From assembly GCF_000372525.1 (NCBI RefSeq), contig NZ_AQUR01000090.1, positions 61,127 to 125,126 of the forward strand: DNA of 64,000 nucleotides, written 5' to 3'. Origin of the DNA: Cupriavidus neocaledonicus. GTDB taxonomy: Bacteria > Pseudomonadota > Gammaproteobacteria > Burkholderiales > Burkholderiaceae. The position numbers were made by a program, and so were the translations under genes. This document shows positions 57,494 to 64,000 of the stretch, piece by piece. Within the stretch, counting starts at the first letter, position 1. The number at the start of each line of letters is the position of its first letter. The notes below the pieces were generated by a model. That model did no database searches and had not been told where the DNA came from. It saw only the letters and a list, made by a program, of their open reading frames with translations.

Positions 57494-58021
57494 ATGATCA
57501 AGCTACTCGTTGTTGCCGACGACTCGGACAGTTCGCTATGGGCCGTCCGCCACGCAGCCTTCCTCTGCACAGAAGGCTGCGCTGCCGAGGTGGTGCTGCT
57601 CAACGTGCAACGTCCGATCGAACATGGGCGTGCCAGCGCCTATCATTCGCTTGCCGAACTGCGCGAGCGGGAACGGCAAGCCGGCGAAGCGGTACTTGCC
57701 AGGGCTGCCGACATCCTCGCCGACTCAGGCGTAAAGCATGTGGCGCAGATTGGCGTCGGCACGCCTGTGCAGACCATCATCAGCGCGGCCAGGGCCTGCG
57801 CATGCGACGGCATCCTGCTGGGCGTGTCGTGCTGGTCGCGCATCCTGGCGCTCGCCGGCGCCGGCGTTCCCGCCAGGATCATGCGGCGCTCGCCCATTCC
57901 CGTCACACTGGTCAATGCGCCGCGGACCATGCGCATCCCCGGCGCGACCCGCCCCCAATGGCCCACGTCGGCGCGCAACCATCCGGCGCTGGTCGTCTAT
58001 CCGGCGAGCGTTTCGTACTGA
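57494..58021 (+). CDS. Universal stress protein (UspA family)
   Basis: 175 residues. UspA fold: KLLVVADDSDSSLWAVRHAAFL at the start and GVGTPVQTIISAARACACDGILLGVS in the middle. The ATP-binding G-2x-G-9x-G(S/T) motif is only loosely present (GVSCWSRILALAGAGVPARIMRRSPIPVT), so nucleotide binding is uncertain. It is divergent from kdp and may share KdpE control; KdpD itself carries a USP domain. Confidence 0.85.
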   Translation: MIKLLVVADDSDSSLWAVRHAAFLCTEGCAAEVVLLNVQRPIEHGRASAYHSLAELRERERQAGEAVLARAADILADSGVKHVAQIGVGTPVQTIISAARACACDGILLGVSCWSRILALAGAGVPARIMRRSPIPVTLVNAPRTMRIPGATRPQWPTSARNHPALVVYPASVSY

Positions 58022-58380
58022 ACCGCAACGCAGTCCCGGACCGCGACTGCCGCACGCTTTGAGGCCGGGCGGGATCCGCAGGTATCGGCCAGCGCCGGCG
58101 GTCTCCGCTGCGCCGGCGCTGTCTGTTGGCCGAGGCGCCAGTCCAATGCGGTACCAGGTACCGGTGCCGCGCCGTCGGCACGCCGCGGGTCATGATCTTG
58201 TCGGGACCTGCGCACGCCCGGACCGGCCACCATCCGCCGTTGCTTTCACCACAAACCCCATCCTGCCGCCTTGACGCCAGGGCGCGCGCGTGGGCATCAT
58301 TCGGTCTTTTCCGAAATGCGAATTATTCGCATTTGTATTGACATTTACATACAGGCCTGCCTGTCTTCTGCTGTCCCACC
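58022..58380. other. Gap upstream of the TonB receptor
   Basis: 359 bases. The first 270 show no coding frame or structure I recognise. The end holds an almost certain Fur box (58314-58334) and a TTGACA at 58337-58342. Confidence 0.4.
58314..58334. promoter_or_regulatory. Fur box upstream of the siderophore receptor
   Basis: Arms AAATGCGAAT (58314-58323) and ATTCGCATTT (58325-58334) around one central T give a perfect 21-base palindrome. It contains TGCGAAT-n-ATTCGCA, one base per arm from the 7-1-7 Fur consensus TGAGAAT-n-ATTCTCA. It ends 46 bases before the receptor start. Confidence 0.85.
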
Positions 58381-60543
58381 ATGAGCCGCCAAGTCCTTCG
58401 CGCCGCGCGTGCGCGCGCCCCCCAACCCCGCCATCTCGCCGTGATGGCGCAACTTGCCGTGCTCGCCGGCTTTCCGGCGACGGCCGCGCTGGCGCAGCAA
58501 GCCGCAGCGCCGGCCGCTGCGGCCTCGCTGCCGGCGGTGACCGTGAGCGCCTCGGCGGTGGACGATGCCGGCCTGCAGCTTGAGAAAAAGGCCAGCACCG
58601 GCGCGCTGGGCTCGCGCACGCAGCTGGACACGCCGTACTCCACCACCATCGTCACCGGCGAAGACCTGGCCGAGCGCCAGGTGGCCAAGCTCGGCGACGT
58701 CTTCACCATGGACGCGTCGGTCAGCGACAACGGCAACGGCTACAACAGCTGGTCCAGCTACCTGAGCGTGCGCGGCCTGCAGATCGACTGGCAGAACGGC
58801 TTCAAGATCAACGGCCTGCCGTTCGTGGCCTACGGCATTACGCTGCCCTACGAGCACATGGAGCAGGTGGAGCTGCTCAAGGGCCTGCCGGGCTTTATGT
58901 ACGGCTTCGCCACGCCGGGCGGCATCGTCAACTACGTCACCAAGAAGCCGACCGACACCTTCACGGCGTCGTTCGAACTGGGCTACCGTGCCGCCAACGT
59001 GTGGAGCGAGCACGTCGATCTGGGCGGCCGCGCCGGCCCCGACAACATGTTCGGCTACCGCCTGAACGCGACGCACGAGGAAGGCACCCCGTACAACGCG
59101 CGCAACATCCGGCGCGACAGCGTGTCGCTGGGGCTGGACGCGCGCCTGACCAAGGACCTGACCTGGAACTTCGACTCGATCTACCAGGACCGCCGCGCCA
59201 CCGGCCAGATGCCCTCGTTCAGCCTGTGGAGCTATGGCGATACGGCGCTGCCGGGCACGGTATCCGGGCGCATCCGCAACTTCGCGGGTGCCGACCAGCA
59301 CCTGAACACCAACCTGCAGCTGTACAGCACCGGCCTGCGTTACCAGATCAATCCGGACTGGGCGGTCAGCACCAGCTACAGCTTCACCAAGGTCAACCGC
59401 AGCCGCAATGAAAGCACCTACAACCTGCTGAACCAGGCCGGCGACTATATCGACCAGCGCTACGACACCGCGCAGAACCAGCAGGTGGGGCAATGGCAGG
59501 CGATGCTGGAGGGCAAGTTCCGCACCGGCCCGTTCGGCCACCAGCTGGTGACGGGCCTGTCGTGGCAGAAGCAGATCGACCGCTATGACAACAATGGCTT
59601 CGGCGACGTCATCGGCACCGGCAATATCTTCGCGCCGAACACCAACACGTATTACAGCTCGACCGCCTTCAACAAGGTGCGCAACAGCGACATCACGCAG
59701 AAGTCGGTATTCGCCAGCGACACCGTGCAGCTGAGCGAGCGCTGGTCGGTGCTGGCCGGCCTGCGCGTGACCAACTTCGAGCAGAACGGCTATGTGCCGG
59801 TCACCTCCAGCTACAGCAAGAGCGGCGTGGTCACGCCGACGCTGGCGCTGATGTTCAAGCCGGTGCCGACGGCCACGGTCTATGCCAGCTATGTCGAGGC
59901 GCTGGAGCCCGGCTCGATCGTGCCGGACGGCTACACCAACGCGCGCCAGCTGCTCAGCCCGATCCGCAGCAAGCAGTACGAAATCGGCGTCAAGGCCGAC
60001 CAGACCGCGTGGAGCGCGACCGCCGCGGCCTTCCGCATCGAGCGCGGCGCCGAATACGACAGCATCAGCGGCGGCGTGCCGACGCGCCAGCAGGACGGCA
60101 CCTCGATCTACCAGGGCCTGGAGCTGGCCGGCGTGTACCGCCTGGGCGCGCAATGGGAGTTCGGCGCCAGCGCGATGTATCTCGATTCGTACTACGACAA
60201 GGGCGTGGCCAACAGCGGCAACCGCGTCGCCGGCGCACCCGGCTTCATCATGGCCGGCCGCGTCAGCTACCGGGTGCCGTTCGTGCCGGGCCTGCGCCTG
60301 GGCGTCGACGGCAAATACACCGGCAGCACCAAGCTCAATGCCGGCAATACGCTCGACGCCGGCGGCTACACGGTGTTCAACCTCGGCGCCAGCTACAGCA
60401 CCCGCGTCGCCGGCAAGGACCTGACGCTGCGCGCCGCGCTGAACAACGTGACCAACAAGCGCTACTGGGGCTTCCAGTACGAAAACTACATCCAGCCGGC
60501 GGATCCGCGCAGCGTCAGTTTGACAGCGAAGATCGCGTATTGA
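58381..60543 (+). CDS. TonB-dependent siderophore receptor
   Basis: 720 residues. Signal peptide (AALAQQ), then a plug domain with TQLDTPYSTTIVTGEDLAER, YLSVRGLQIDWQNGFKINGL and VELLKGLPGFMYGFATPGG, and a 22-strand barrel ending AKIAY. It has no long N-terminal signalling domain, so it is a pure transporter rather than a FecA-like transducer. The perfect Fur box and terminator bracket it as a single-gene iron-responsive unit. Ligand unknown. Confidence 0.92.
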   Translation: MSRQVLRAARARAPQPRHLAVMAQLAVLAGFPATAALAQQAAAPAAAASLPAVTVSASAVDDAGLQLEKKASTGALGSRTQLDTPYSTTIVTGEDLAERQVAKLGDVFTMDASVSDNGNGYNSWSSYLSVRGLQIDWQNGFKINGLPFVAYGITLPYEHMEQVELLKGLPGFMYGFATPGGIVNYVTKKPTDTFTASFELGYRAANVWSEHVDLGGRAGPDNMFGYRLNATHEEGTPYNARNIRRDSVSLGLDARLTKDLTWNFDSIYQDRRATGQMPSFSLWSYGDTALPGTVSGRIRNFAGADQHLNTNLQLYSTGLRYQINPDWAVSTSYSFTKVNRSRNESTYNLLNQAGDYIDQRYDTAQNQQVGQWQAMLEGKFRTGPFGHQLVTGLSWQKQIDRYDNNGFGDVIGTGNIFAPNTNTYYSSTAFNKVRNSDITQKSVFASDTVQLSERWSVLAGLRVTNFEQNGYVPVTSSYSKSGVVTPTLALMFKPVPTATVYASYVEALEPGSIVPDGYTNARQLLSPIRSKQYEIGVKADQTAWSATAAAFRIERGAEYDSISGGVPTRQQDGTSIYQGLELAGVYRLGAQWEFGASAMYLDSYYDKGVANSGNRVAGAPGFIMAGRVSYRVPFVPGLRLGVDGKYTGSTKLNAGNTLDAGGYTVFNLGASYSTRVAGKDLTLRAALNNVTNKRYWGFQYENYIQPADPRSVSLTAKIAY

Positions 60544-60567
60544 AGTTTTCCGCACGCGCGCAATGAC

Positions 60568-60592
60568 ACCCGCTCTCTGGAGCGGGTTTTTT
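60568..60592 (+). terminator. Rho-independent terminator after the TonB receptor
   Basis: ACCCGCTC (60568-60575) and GAGCGGGT (60580-60587) with a TCTG loop and six Ts (60587-60592), 25 bases past the stop. Confidence 0.9.
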
Positions 60593-60682
60593 GTTGGTTC
60601 ATCCTGTGCCTGGGGTGCGGCGGTTGGTTGGTTTGTCGTGCTTGGCGGGCGCGGCTGTTTCGCCGGCGCAGCCGGCGACCTA

Positions 60683-60705
60683 CTTCTTGTCCGAGCGACA
60701 AGAAG
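60683..60705. repeat. Isolated palindrome, CTTCTTGTC / GACAAGAAG
   Basis: Perfect nine-base arms around CGAGC. The surrounding 'cgacctacttctt...aagaagcaggcaagaaacgcg' pattern is the kind of non-coding hairpin repeat often seen in Ralstonia and Xanthomonas intergenic DNA. Confidence 0.55.
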
Positions 60706-61027
60706 CAGGCAAGAAACGCGTCGCCTATGCGGCTGGCAATCAATTCCACGGCGTTGGTGGTTCGGGCGGTGGTGCTTTCCGTTTGGGCGTGTTTGCCTGT
60801 TCGACCCTGCTACGCTATTTGAGTCAGGGCCAGTGCCTTTGATCACCCACTTTTGAACGATCCCAACAGGGTGTAGGCAGCCTGCTGCTCGCGCTATCGG
60901 TGGGACGCCTTCGGCTGCGCTGCGCGCGCTCCCTGTCTCAGATCTACGTCTCGGCACAGAGTGCGTCGCTGCGCTCGCACGGCGCTGTCGCGGAAGAGCC
61001 CAAAGGACTCTCCCCTCCCGCTTGTTT

Positions 61028-61090
61028 GCTCCCTCTCCCGCTCGCGGGAGAGGGCCGGGGGTGAGGGTCGGAGCATCCACGAAGTCCACC
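61028..61090. repeat. Paired-palindrome repeat, half copy
   Basis: One palindrome (CTCCCTCTCCCGCTCGCGGG...) followed by GCCGGGGGTGAGGGTCGGAG and CATCCACGAAGTCCACC, the same core as the full copies at 8647, 8820 and 23524. The second palindrome is missing. Confidence 0.75.
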
Positions 61091-61177
61091 GCATACATCC
61101 CCACCCACTAACGCCCCCCCGCCCCCCAACTTCAGGGAAAACGAATGTTGACAATCGAGAATCCGTGATCTACAACA

Positions 61178-61221
61178 TCGTCTACACCCATAACCAATTT
61201 TGTAGACAATTTAGTAGACAC
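61178..61221. promoter_or_regulatory. Three GntR/FadR-like half-palindromes upstream of the allantoin cluster
   Basis: TCGTCTACAC (61178-61187), TTGTAGACAA (61200-61209, a TNGT-NN-ACNA palindrome) and TAGTAGACAC (61212-61221) share GT-N2-AC with centres 22 and 12 bases apart. GntR-family repressors of purine and allantoin genes bind such sites. No regulator gene is in the window. Confidence 0.45.
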
Positions 61222-61307
61222 ATTAAACACCCCCTGGCGCACCGCACAGAGCCCCGAAGGGCCGCGCGTCGCCTATCGTCAAGACACACATCTGCCAGGA
61301 GACTCAG

Positions 61308-62831
61308 ATGATGCAAACCACCGCAACCCCCGCCGACGCAGCGCAGGCGCAGGGCGGGCATGCCGCACACGGCAATGCCCTGATCAAGCCCAGCTATGAC
61401 GAACGCCTGACCAATGAGGACCTGGCCCCGTTGCGCAAGCAGACCTGGGGCACCTACAACATCTTTGCGTTCTGGATGTCCGACGTGCACAGCGTCGGCG
61501 GCTATATCACCGCGGGCAGCCTGTTCGCACTGGGGCTGACCAGCTGGCAGGTGCTGGTGTCGCTGCTGGTGGGGATCGTGATCGTGCAGTATTTCTGCAA
61601 CCTGGTGGCCAAGCCCAGCCAGGTGACCGGCACGCCTTATCCGGTCATCTGCCGGGCCTCGTTCGGCGTGCTCGGCGCCAATATCCCGGCCATCATCCGC
61701 GGGCTGATCGCGGTGGCGTGGTACGGCATCCAGACCTATCTCGCGTCGAGCGCCTTCCTGGTGCTGGCGCTGCACTTCTTCCCGGCACTGGCGCCATACG
61801 CCGACGTCAGGCTGCATGGCTTCGCCGGCTTGTCGACGCTCGGCTGGGCCGCCTTCATGGTGCTATGGGTGTTGCAGGCGCTGGTGTTCTGGACCGGCAT
61901 GGAGACCATCCGCAAGTTCATCGACTGGGCCGGCCCGGCGGTGTACGTGGTGATGATCGCGCTGGCGATCTGGCTGGTGAACAAGGCCGGCTGGGAGAAC
62001 GTCAACTTCACGCTGAGCTTCGTCAAGTACACCGGCTGGGAAGCGGTGCCGGTGATGCTGAGCGCGATCGCGCTGGTGGTGTCGTACTTCTCCGGCCCGA
62101 TGCTGAATTTCGGTGACTTCTCGCGCTATGCCAAGGATTTCAAGTCGGTCAAGCGCGGCAACTTCTGGGGCCTGCCGGTCAACTTCCTGGGCTTCTCGCT
62201 GCTGACCGTGATCACCACCTCGGCCACGCTGCCGGTGTTCGGCAAGCTGATCACCGATCCGGTCGAAACCGTCAGCCATATCGACAGCACCTTCGCCATG
62301 CTGCTGGGCGCCTTCACCTTCATGACGGCGACCATCGGCATCAACATCGTCGCCAACTTCGTCTCGCCGGCGTTCGACTTCTCCAACGTGTCGCCCAAGC
62401 ACATCAGCTGGCGCACCGGCGGCATGATCGCCGCGGTGGCTTCGATCTTCATCACGCCGTGGAACCTGTACAACAACCCGCAGGTGATCCACTACACGCT
62501 GGACGTGCTGGGCGCCTTCATCGGTCCGCTGTTCGGCATCCTGATCGCCGACTACTACCTGGTGCGGCGCCAGCATGTGCAGGTCGATGACCTGTACACG
62601 CTGAATCCGCGCGGCCGCTACTGGTACCGCAACGGCTTCAACCCGGCGGCCGTGGCCACCATGATTCCCGCGGCCATCATCCCGATCCTGTGCGTGGTGG
62701 TGCCGGCCTGGCAGGCGGCGGCCAACTACAGCTGGTTTATCGGCATGGGCATCGCGCTGGTGCTGTACCGGCAGCTGGCGCCGCGCATGATGGCCGGGCA
62801 CCTGGGCCGCCGCGCCGCCAGCCAGGCGTGA
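61308..62831 (+). CDS. NCS1-family nucleobase/allantoin/hydantoin permease
   Basis: 507 residues, 12 membrane segments of the nucleobase:cation symporter-1 family. Typical motifs are DVHSVGGYITAGSLFALGL, VTGTPYPVICRASFGVLGANIPAIIRGLIAVAWYGIQT, and PMLNFGDFSRYAKDFKSVKRGN. Downstream hydantoin-type racemase and puuE make allantoin the likely substrate. AGGAG precedes two adjacent ATGs; the first is taken. Confidence 0.87.
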   Translation: MMQTTATPADAAQAQGGHAAHGNALIKPSYDERLTNEDLAPLRKQTWGTYNIFAFWMSDVHSVGGYITAGSLFALGLTSWQVLVSLLVGIVIVQYFCNLVAKPSQVTGTPYPVICRASFGVLGANIPAIIRGLIAVAWYGIQTYLASSAFLVLALHFFPALAPYADVRLHGFAGLSTLGWAAFMVLWVLQALVFWTGMETIRKFIDWAGPAVYVVMIALAIWLVNKAGWENVNFTLSFVKYTGWEAVPVMLSAIALVVSYFSGPMLNFGDFSRYAKDFKSVKRGNFWGLPVNFLGFSLLTVITTSATLPVFGKLITDPVETVSHIDSTFAMLLGAFTFMTATIGINIVANFVSPAFDFSNVSPKHISWRTGGMIAAVASIFITPWNLYNNPQVIHYTLDVLGAFIGPLFGILIADYYLVRRQHVQVDDLYTLNPRGRYWYRNGFNPAAVATMIPAAIIPILCVVVPAWQAAANYSWFIGMGIALVLYRQLAPRMMAGHLGRRAASQA

Positions 62832-62889
62832 TGCCGATCCATCCCTGAACCGACCCACGAACACGATCGCACCGAACCGAGCCGCGTCC

Positions 62890-63624
62890 ATGAAGCTGAA
62901 GATCATCAACCCCAATACCACCCAGAGCATGACCGACAAGATCGGGCAGTGCGCCGCCGCCGTGGCGGCACCCGGCACGCGCATCAGCGCGGTCAGCCCG
63001 CGCATGGGCCCGGCTTCGATCGAAAGCCACTATGACGAAGCCCTGTCGGTGCCGGGCATCCTCGACGAGATCCTGGCCGGCGAGCAGGAAGGCGTCGATG
63101 GCTACGTCATCGCCTGCTTCGGCGACCCCGGCCTGTACGCCGCGCGCGAAGTCGCGCGCGGCCCGGTGATCGGCATCGCCGAGGCCGCCATGCACATGGC
63201 CAGCGTGGTCGGCAGCAGCTTCAGCGTGGTCACCACGCTGGCACGCACCTGCAATATCGCCTGGCACCTGGCCGAGCGCTACGGCATGAAGCGCTTCTGC
63301 AACAACGTGCGCGCCTGCGACCTGCCGGTGCTGGAGCTGGAGCGCCCCGGCTCCGATGCGCGCCGCATCATCACCGAGGCCTGCCGGGTGGCGCTGGCCG
63401 AAGACCGCAGCGAATGCATCGTACTGGGCTGCGCCGGCATGACCGACCTGTGCGACGAGATCGCCGACGCCATCGGCGCGCCGGTGATCGACGGCGTGTC
63501 GTGCGCGGTCAAGCTGGCCGAGGCGCTGGTGTCGGTGCGGCTGGGCACCAGCAAGCGCGGCGACTGGGCACGGCCGCTGCCCAAGGCCTATGCCGGCATG
63601 CTGGCCCCCTATGCCCTGAACTGA
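62890..63624 (+). CDS. Allantoin/hydantoin racemase (Asp/Glu racemase superfamily)
   Basis: 244 residues. The two catalytic cysteines of the superfamily are C76 (VIACFGDPG) and C181 (IVLGCAGMTDLC). The N-terminal MKLKIINPNTTQSMTDKIG is the hydantoin racemase signature. It interconverts allantoin enantiomers so that both can be opened. It lies 58 bases after the permease and five before puuE. Confidence 0.9.
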   Translation: MKLKIINPNTTQSMTDKIGQCAAAVAAPGTRISAVSPRMGPASIESHYDEALSVPGILDEILAGEQEGVDGYVIACFGDPGLYAAREVARGPVIGIAEAAMHMASVVGSSFSVVTTLARTCNIAWHLAERYGMKRFCNNVRACDLPVLELERPGSDARRIITEACRVALAEDRSECIVLGCAGMTDLCDEIADAIGAPVIDGVSCAVKLAEALVSVRLGTSKRGDWARPLPKAYAGMLAPYALN

Positions 63625-63629
63625 ACCCC

Positions 63630-64000
63630 ATGTCTTCCCGCACCTTGTCCGCTTCCACCACCATGCTCCAGTCCCGCTATCCCCGCGATCTGATCGGTTA
63701 CGGCGCCCGCCCGCCGCACGCCCGCTGGCCCGGCGGCGCGCGCGTCGCGCTGCAGTTCGTGCTCAACTACGAAGAAGGCGGCGAAAACTGCGTGCTGCAC
63801 GGCGACGCCGCTTCCGAGCAGTTCCTGTCCGAGATCGTCGGCGCCGCGGCCTACCCCGACCGCCACATGAGCATGGAGGGCATCTACGAATACGGCGCGC
63901 GCGCCGGCGTCTGGCGCATCCTGCGCGAGTTCGAAAAGCGCGGCCTGCCGCTGACCATCTTCGGCGTGTCGATGGCGCTGCAGCGCCATCCGGAACTGAC
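63630..64000 (+). CDS. puuE: Allantoinase PuuE, 5' part (truncated by the window end)
   Basis: About 123 codons are visible. YPRDLIGYGARPPHARWPGG, LQFVLNYEEGGENCVLHGD and PDRHMSMEGIYEYGARAGVWRIL are characteristic of the polysaccharide-deacetylase-like allantoinase PuuE, which opens the hydantoin ring of allantoin. The metal-site residues of the later part lie outside the window. The start at ATG 63630 lies five bases after the racemase stop, so the cluster is one operon. Confidence 0.87.
   Translation, partial: MSSRTLSASTTMLQSRYPRDLIGYGARPPHARWPGGARVALQFVLNYEEGGENCVLHGDAASEQFLSEIVGAAAYPDRHMSMEGIYEYGARAGVWRILREFEKRGLPLTIFGVSMALQRHPEL

Larger units (their letters stand above)
60593..61307. 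other. Long non-coding gap with repeat-like sequence
   Basis: 715 bases without a convincing gene. It holds a palindrome (60683-60705), a stretch reading GATCACCCACTTTTGAACGA, the half copy of the paired-palindrome repeat at 61028, and the GntR-like operator cluster at 61178-61221. The first half has the look of an interspersed non-coding repeat of betaproteobacteria. Confidence 0.5.

Noticed and set aside
58345..61104. Very long minus-strand open frame (about 919 codons) opposite the TonB receptor
   Set aside because: It mirrors the receptor gene in an antisense frame kept open by extreme GC bias; composition is Arg/Ala/His/Gly-rich with no domain. Similar shadows occur opposite fliF-fliG (1811-4369), fliH-J (4433-7309), kdpB (52662-55022) and the GDPD lipoprotein (20010-22487).

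Overview
The window is high-GC, densely coded DNA from a beta-proteobacterium of the Burkholderiaceae. A split flagellar fli cluster, a CzcICBA-type metal efflux operon, a complete Kdp system and an allantoin-degradation cluster together point to Cupriavidus or a close Ralstonia relative. That assignment is by gene content and codon style, not by a database match. I saw no rRNA, tRNA, CRISPR array or intact insertion sequence.

Layout. 1-8.6 kb: flagellar basal body and export genes. A FliK-like 3' end and an FlhB-C-terminal-like gene converge on fliE, and fliFGHIJK runs the other way as one tightly overlapping operon. 8.6-9.0 kb: two tandem copies of a paired-palindrome intergenic repeat. 9.0-13.4 kb: orphan HicB regulator, AlkB, a GFA-fold protein, cysteine synthase, a TauE/SafE permease and a DUF938 methyltransferase. 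13.5-22.4 kb: secreted hydrolases (lipoprotein esterase, PhoX phosphatase, PHB-depolymerase-like esterase, and a lipoprotein mixing phytase-like and GDPD modules), with YigZ and a small ferredoxin. PhoB-box-like repeats precede phoX and the GDPD lipoprotein, suggesting a local phosphate-scavenging set. 22.7-26.6 kb: periplasmic alpha-carbonic anhydrase, then a P450/ABM-monooxygenase/TauE-SafE operon with a non-canonical P450, and a BamE-like lipoprotein. 26.6-32.9 kb: czcICBA. 33.0-36.6 kb: a repeat-built secreted protein, an ECF sigma factor with its zinc anti-sigma, an AAA+ ATPase and a decapitated esterase.

36.56-38.06 kb is a lower-GC insertion. It cuts off the 5' end of the esterase gene, carries an XRE regulator with a perfect operator-like palindrome, and ends in three tandem 19-bp repeats. 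38.1-47.3 kb: housekeeping and accessory metabolism (ArsR-like regulator, alcohol dehydrogenase, phospholipase D, amino-acid permease, amidohydrolase, DapA-like aldolase). 47.5-57.1 kb: TorF-type porin and kdpFABCDE. This operon is headed by an overlooked 54-residue membrane protein coupled to kdpF, and preceded by two consensus-like KdpE boxes. A divergent universal-stress gene shares that control region. 58-60.6 kb: a Fur-box-controlled TonB siderophore receptor. 61.3 kb to the end: an allantoin/hydantoin cluster (NCS1 permease, racemase, start of puuE allantoinase) behind three GntR-like operator motifs.

The least ordinary items are the permuted GDPD inside a phytase-like protein, the P450 without its ERR triad, the kdp-leading small membrane protein, the low-GC island, and the paired-palindrome repeat family.
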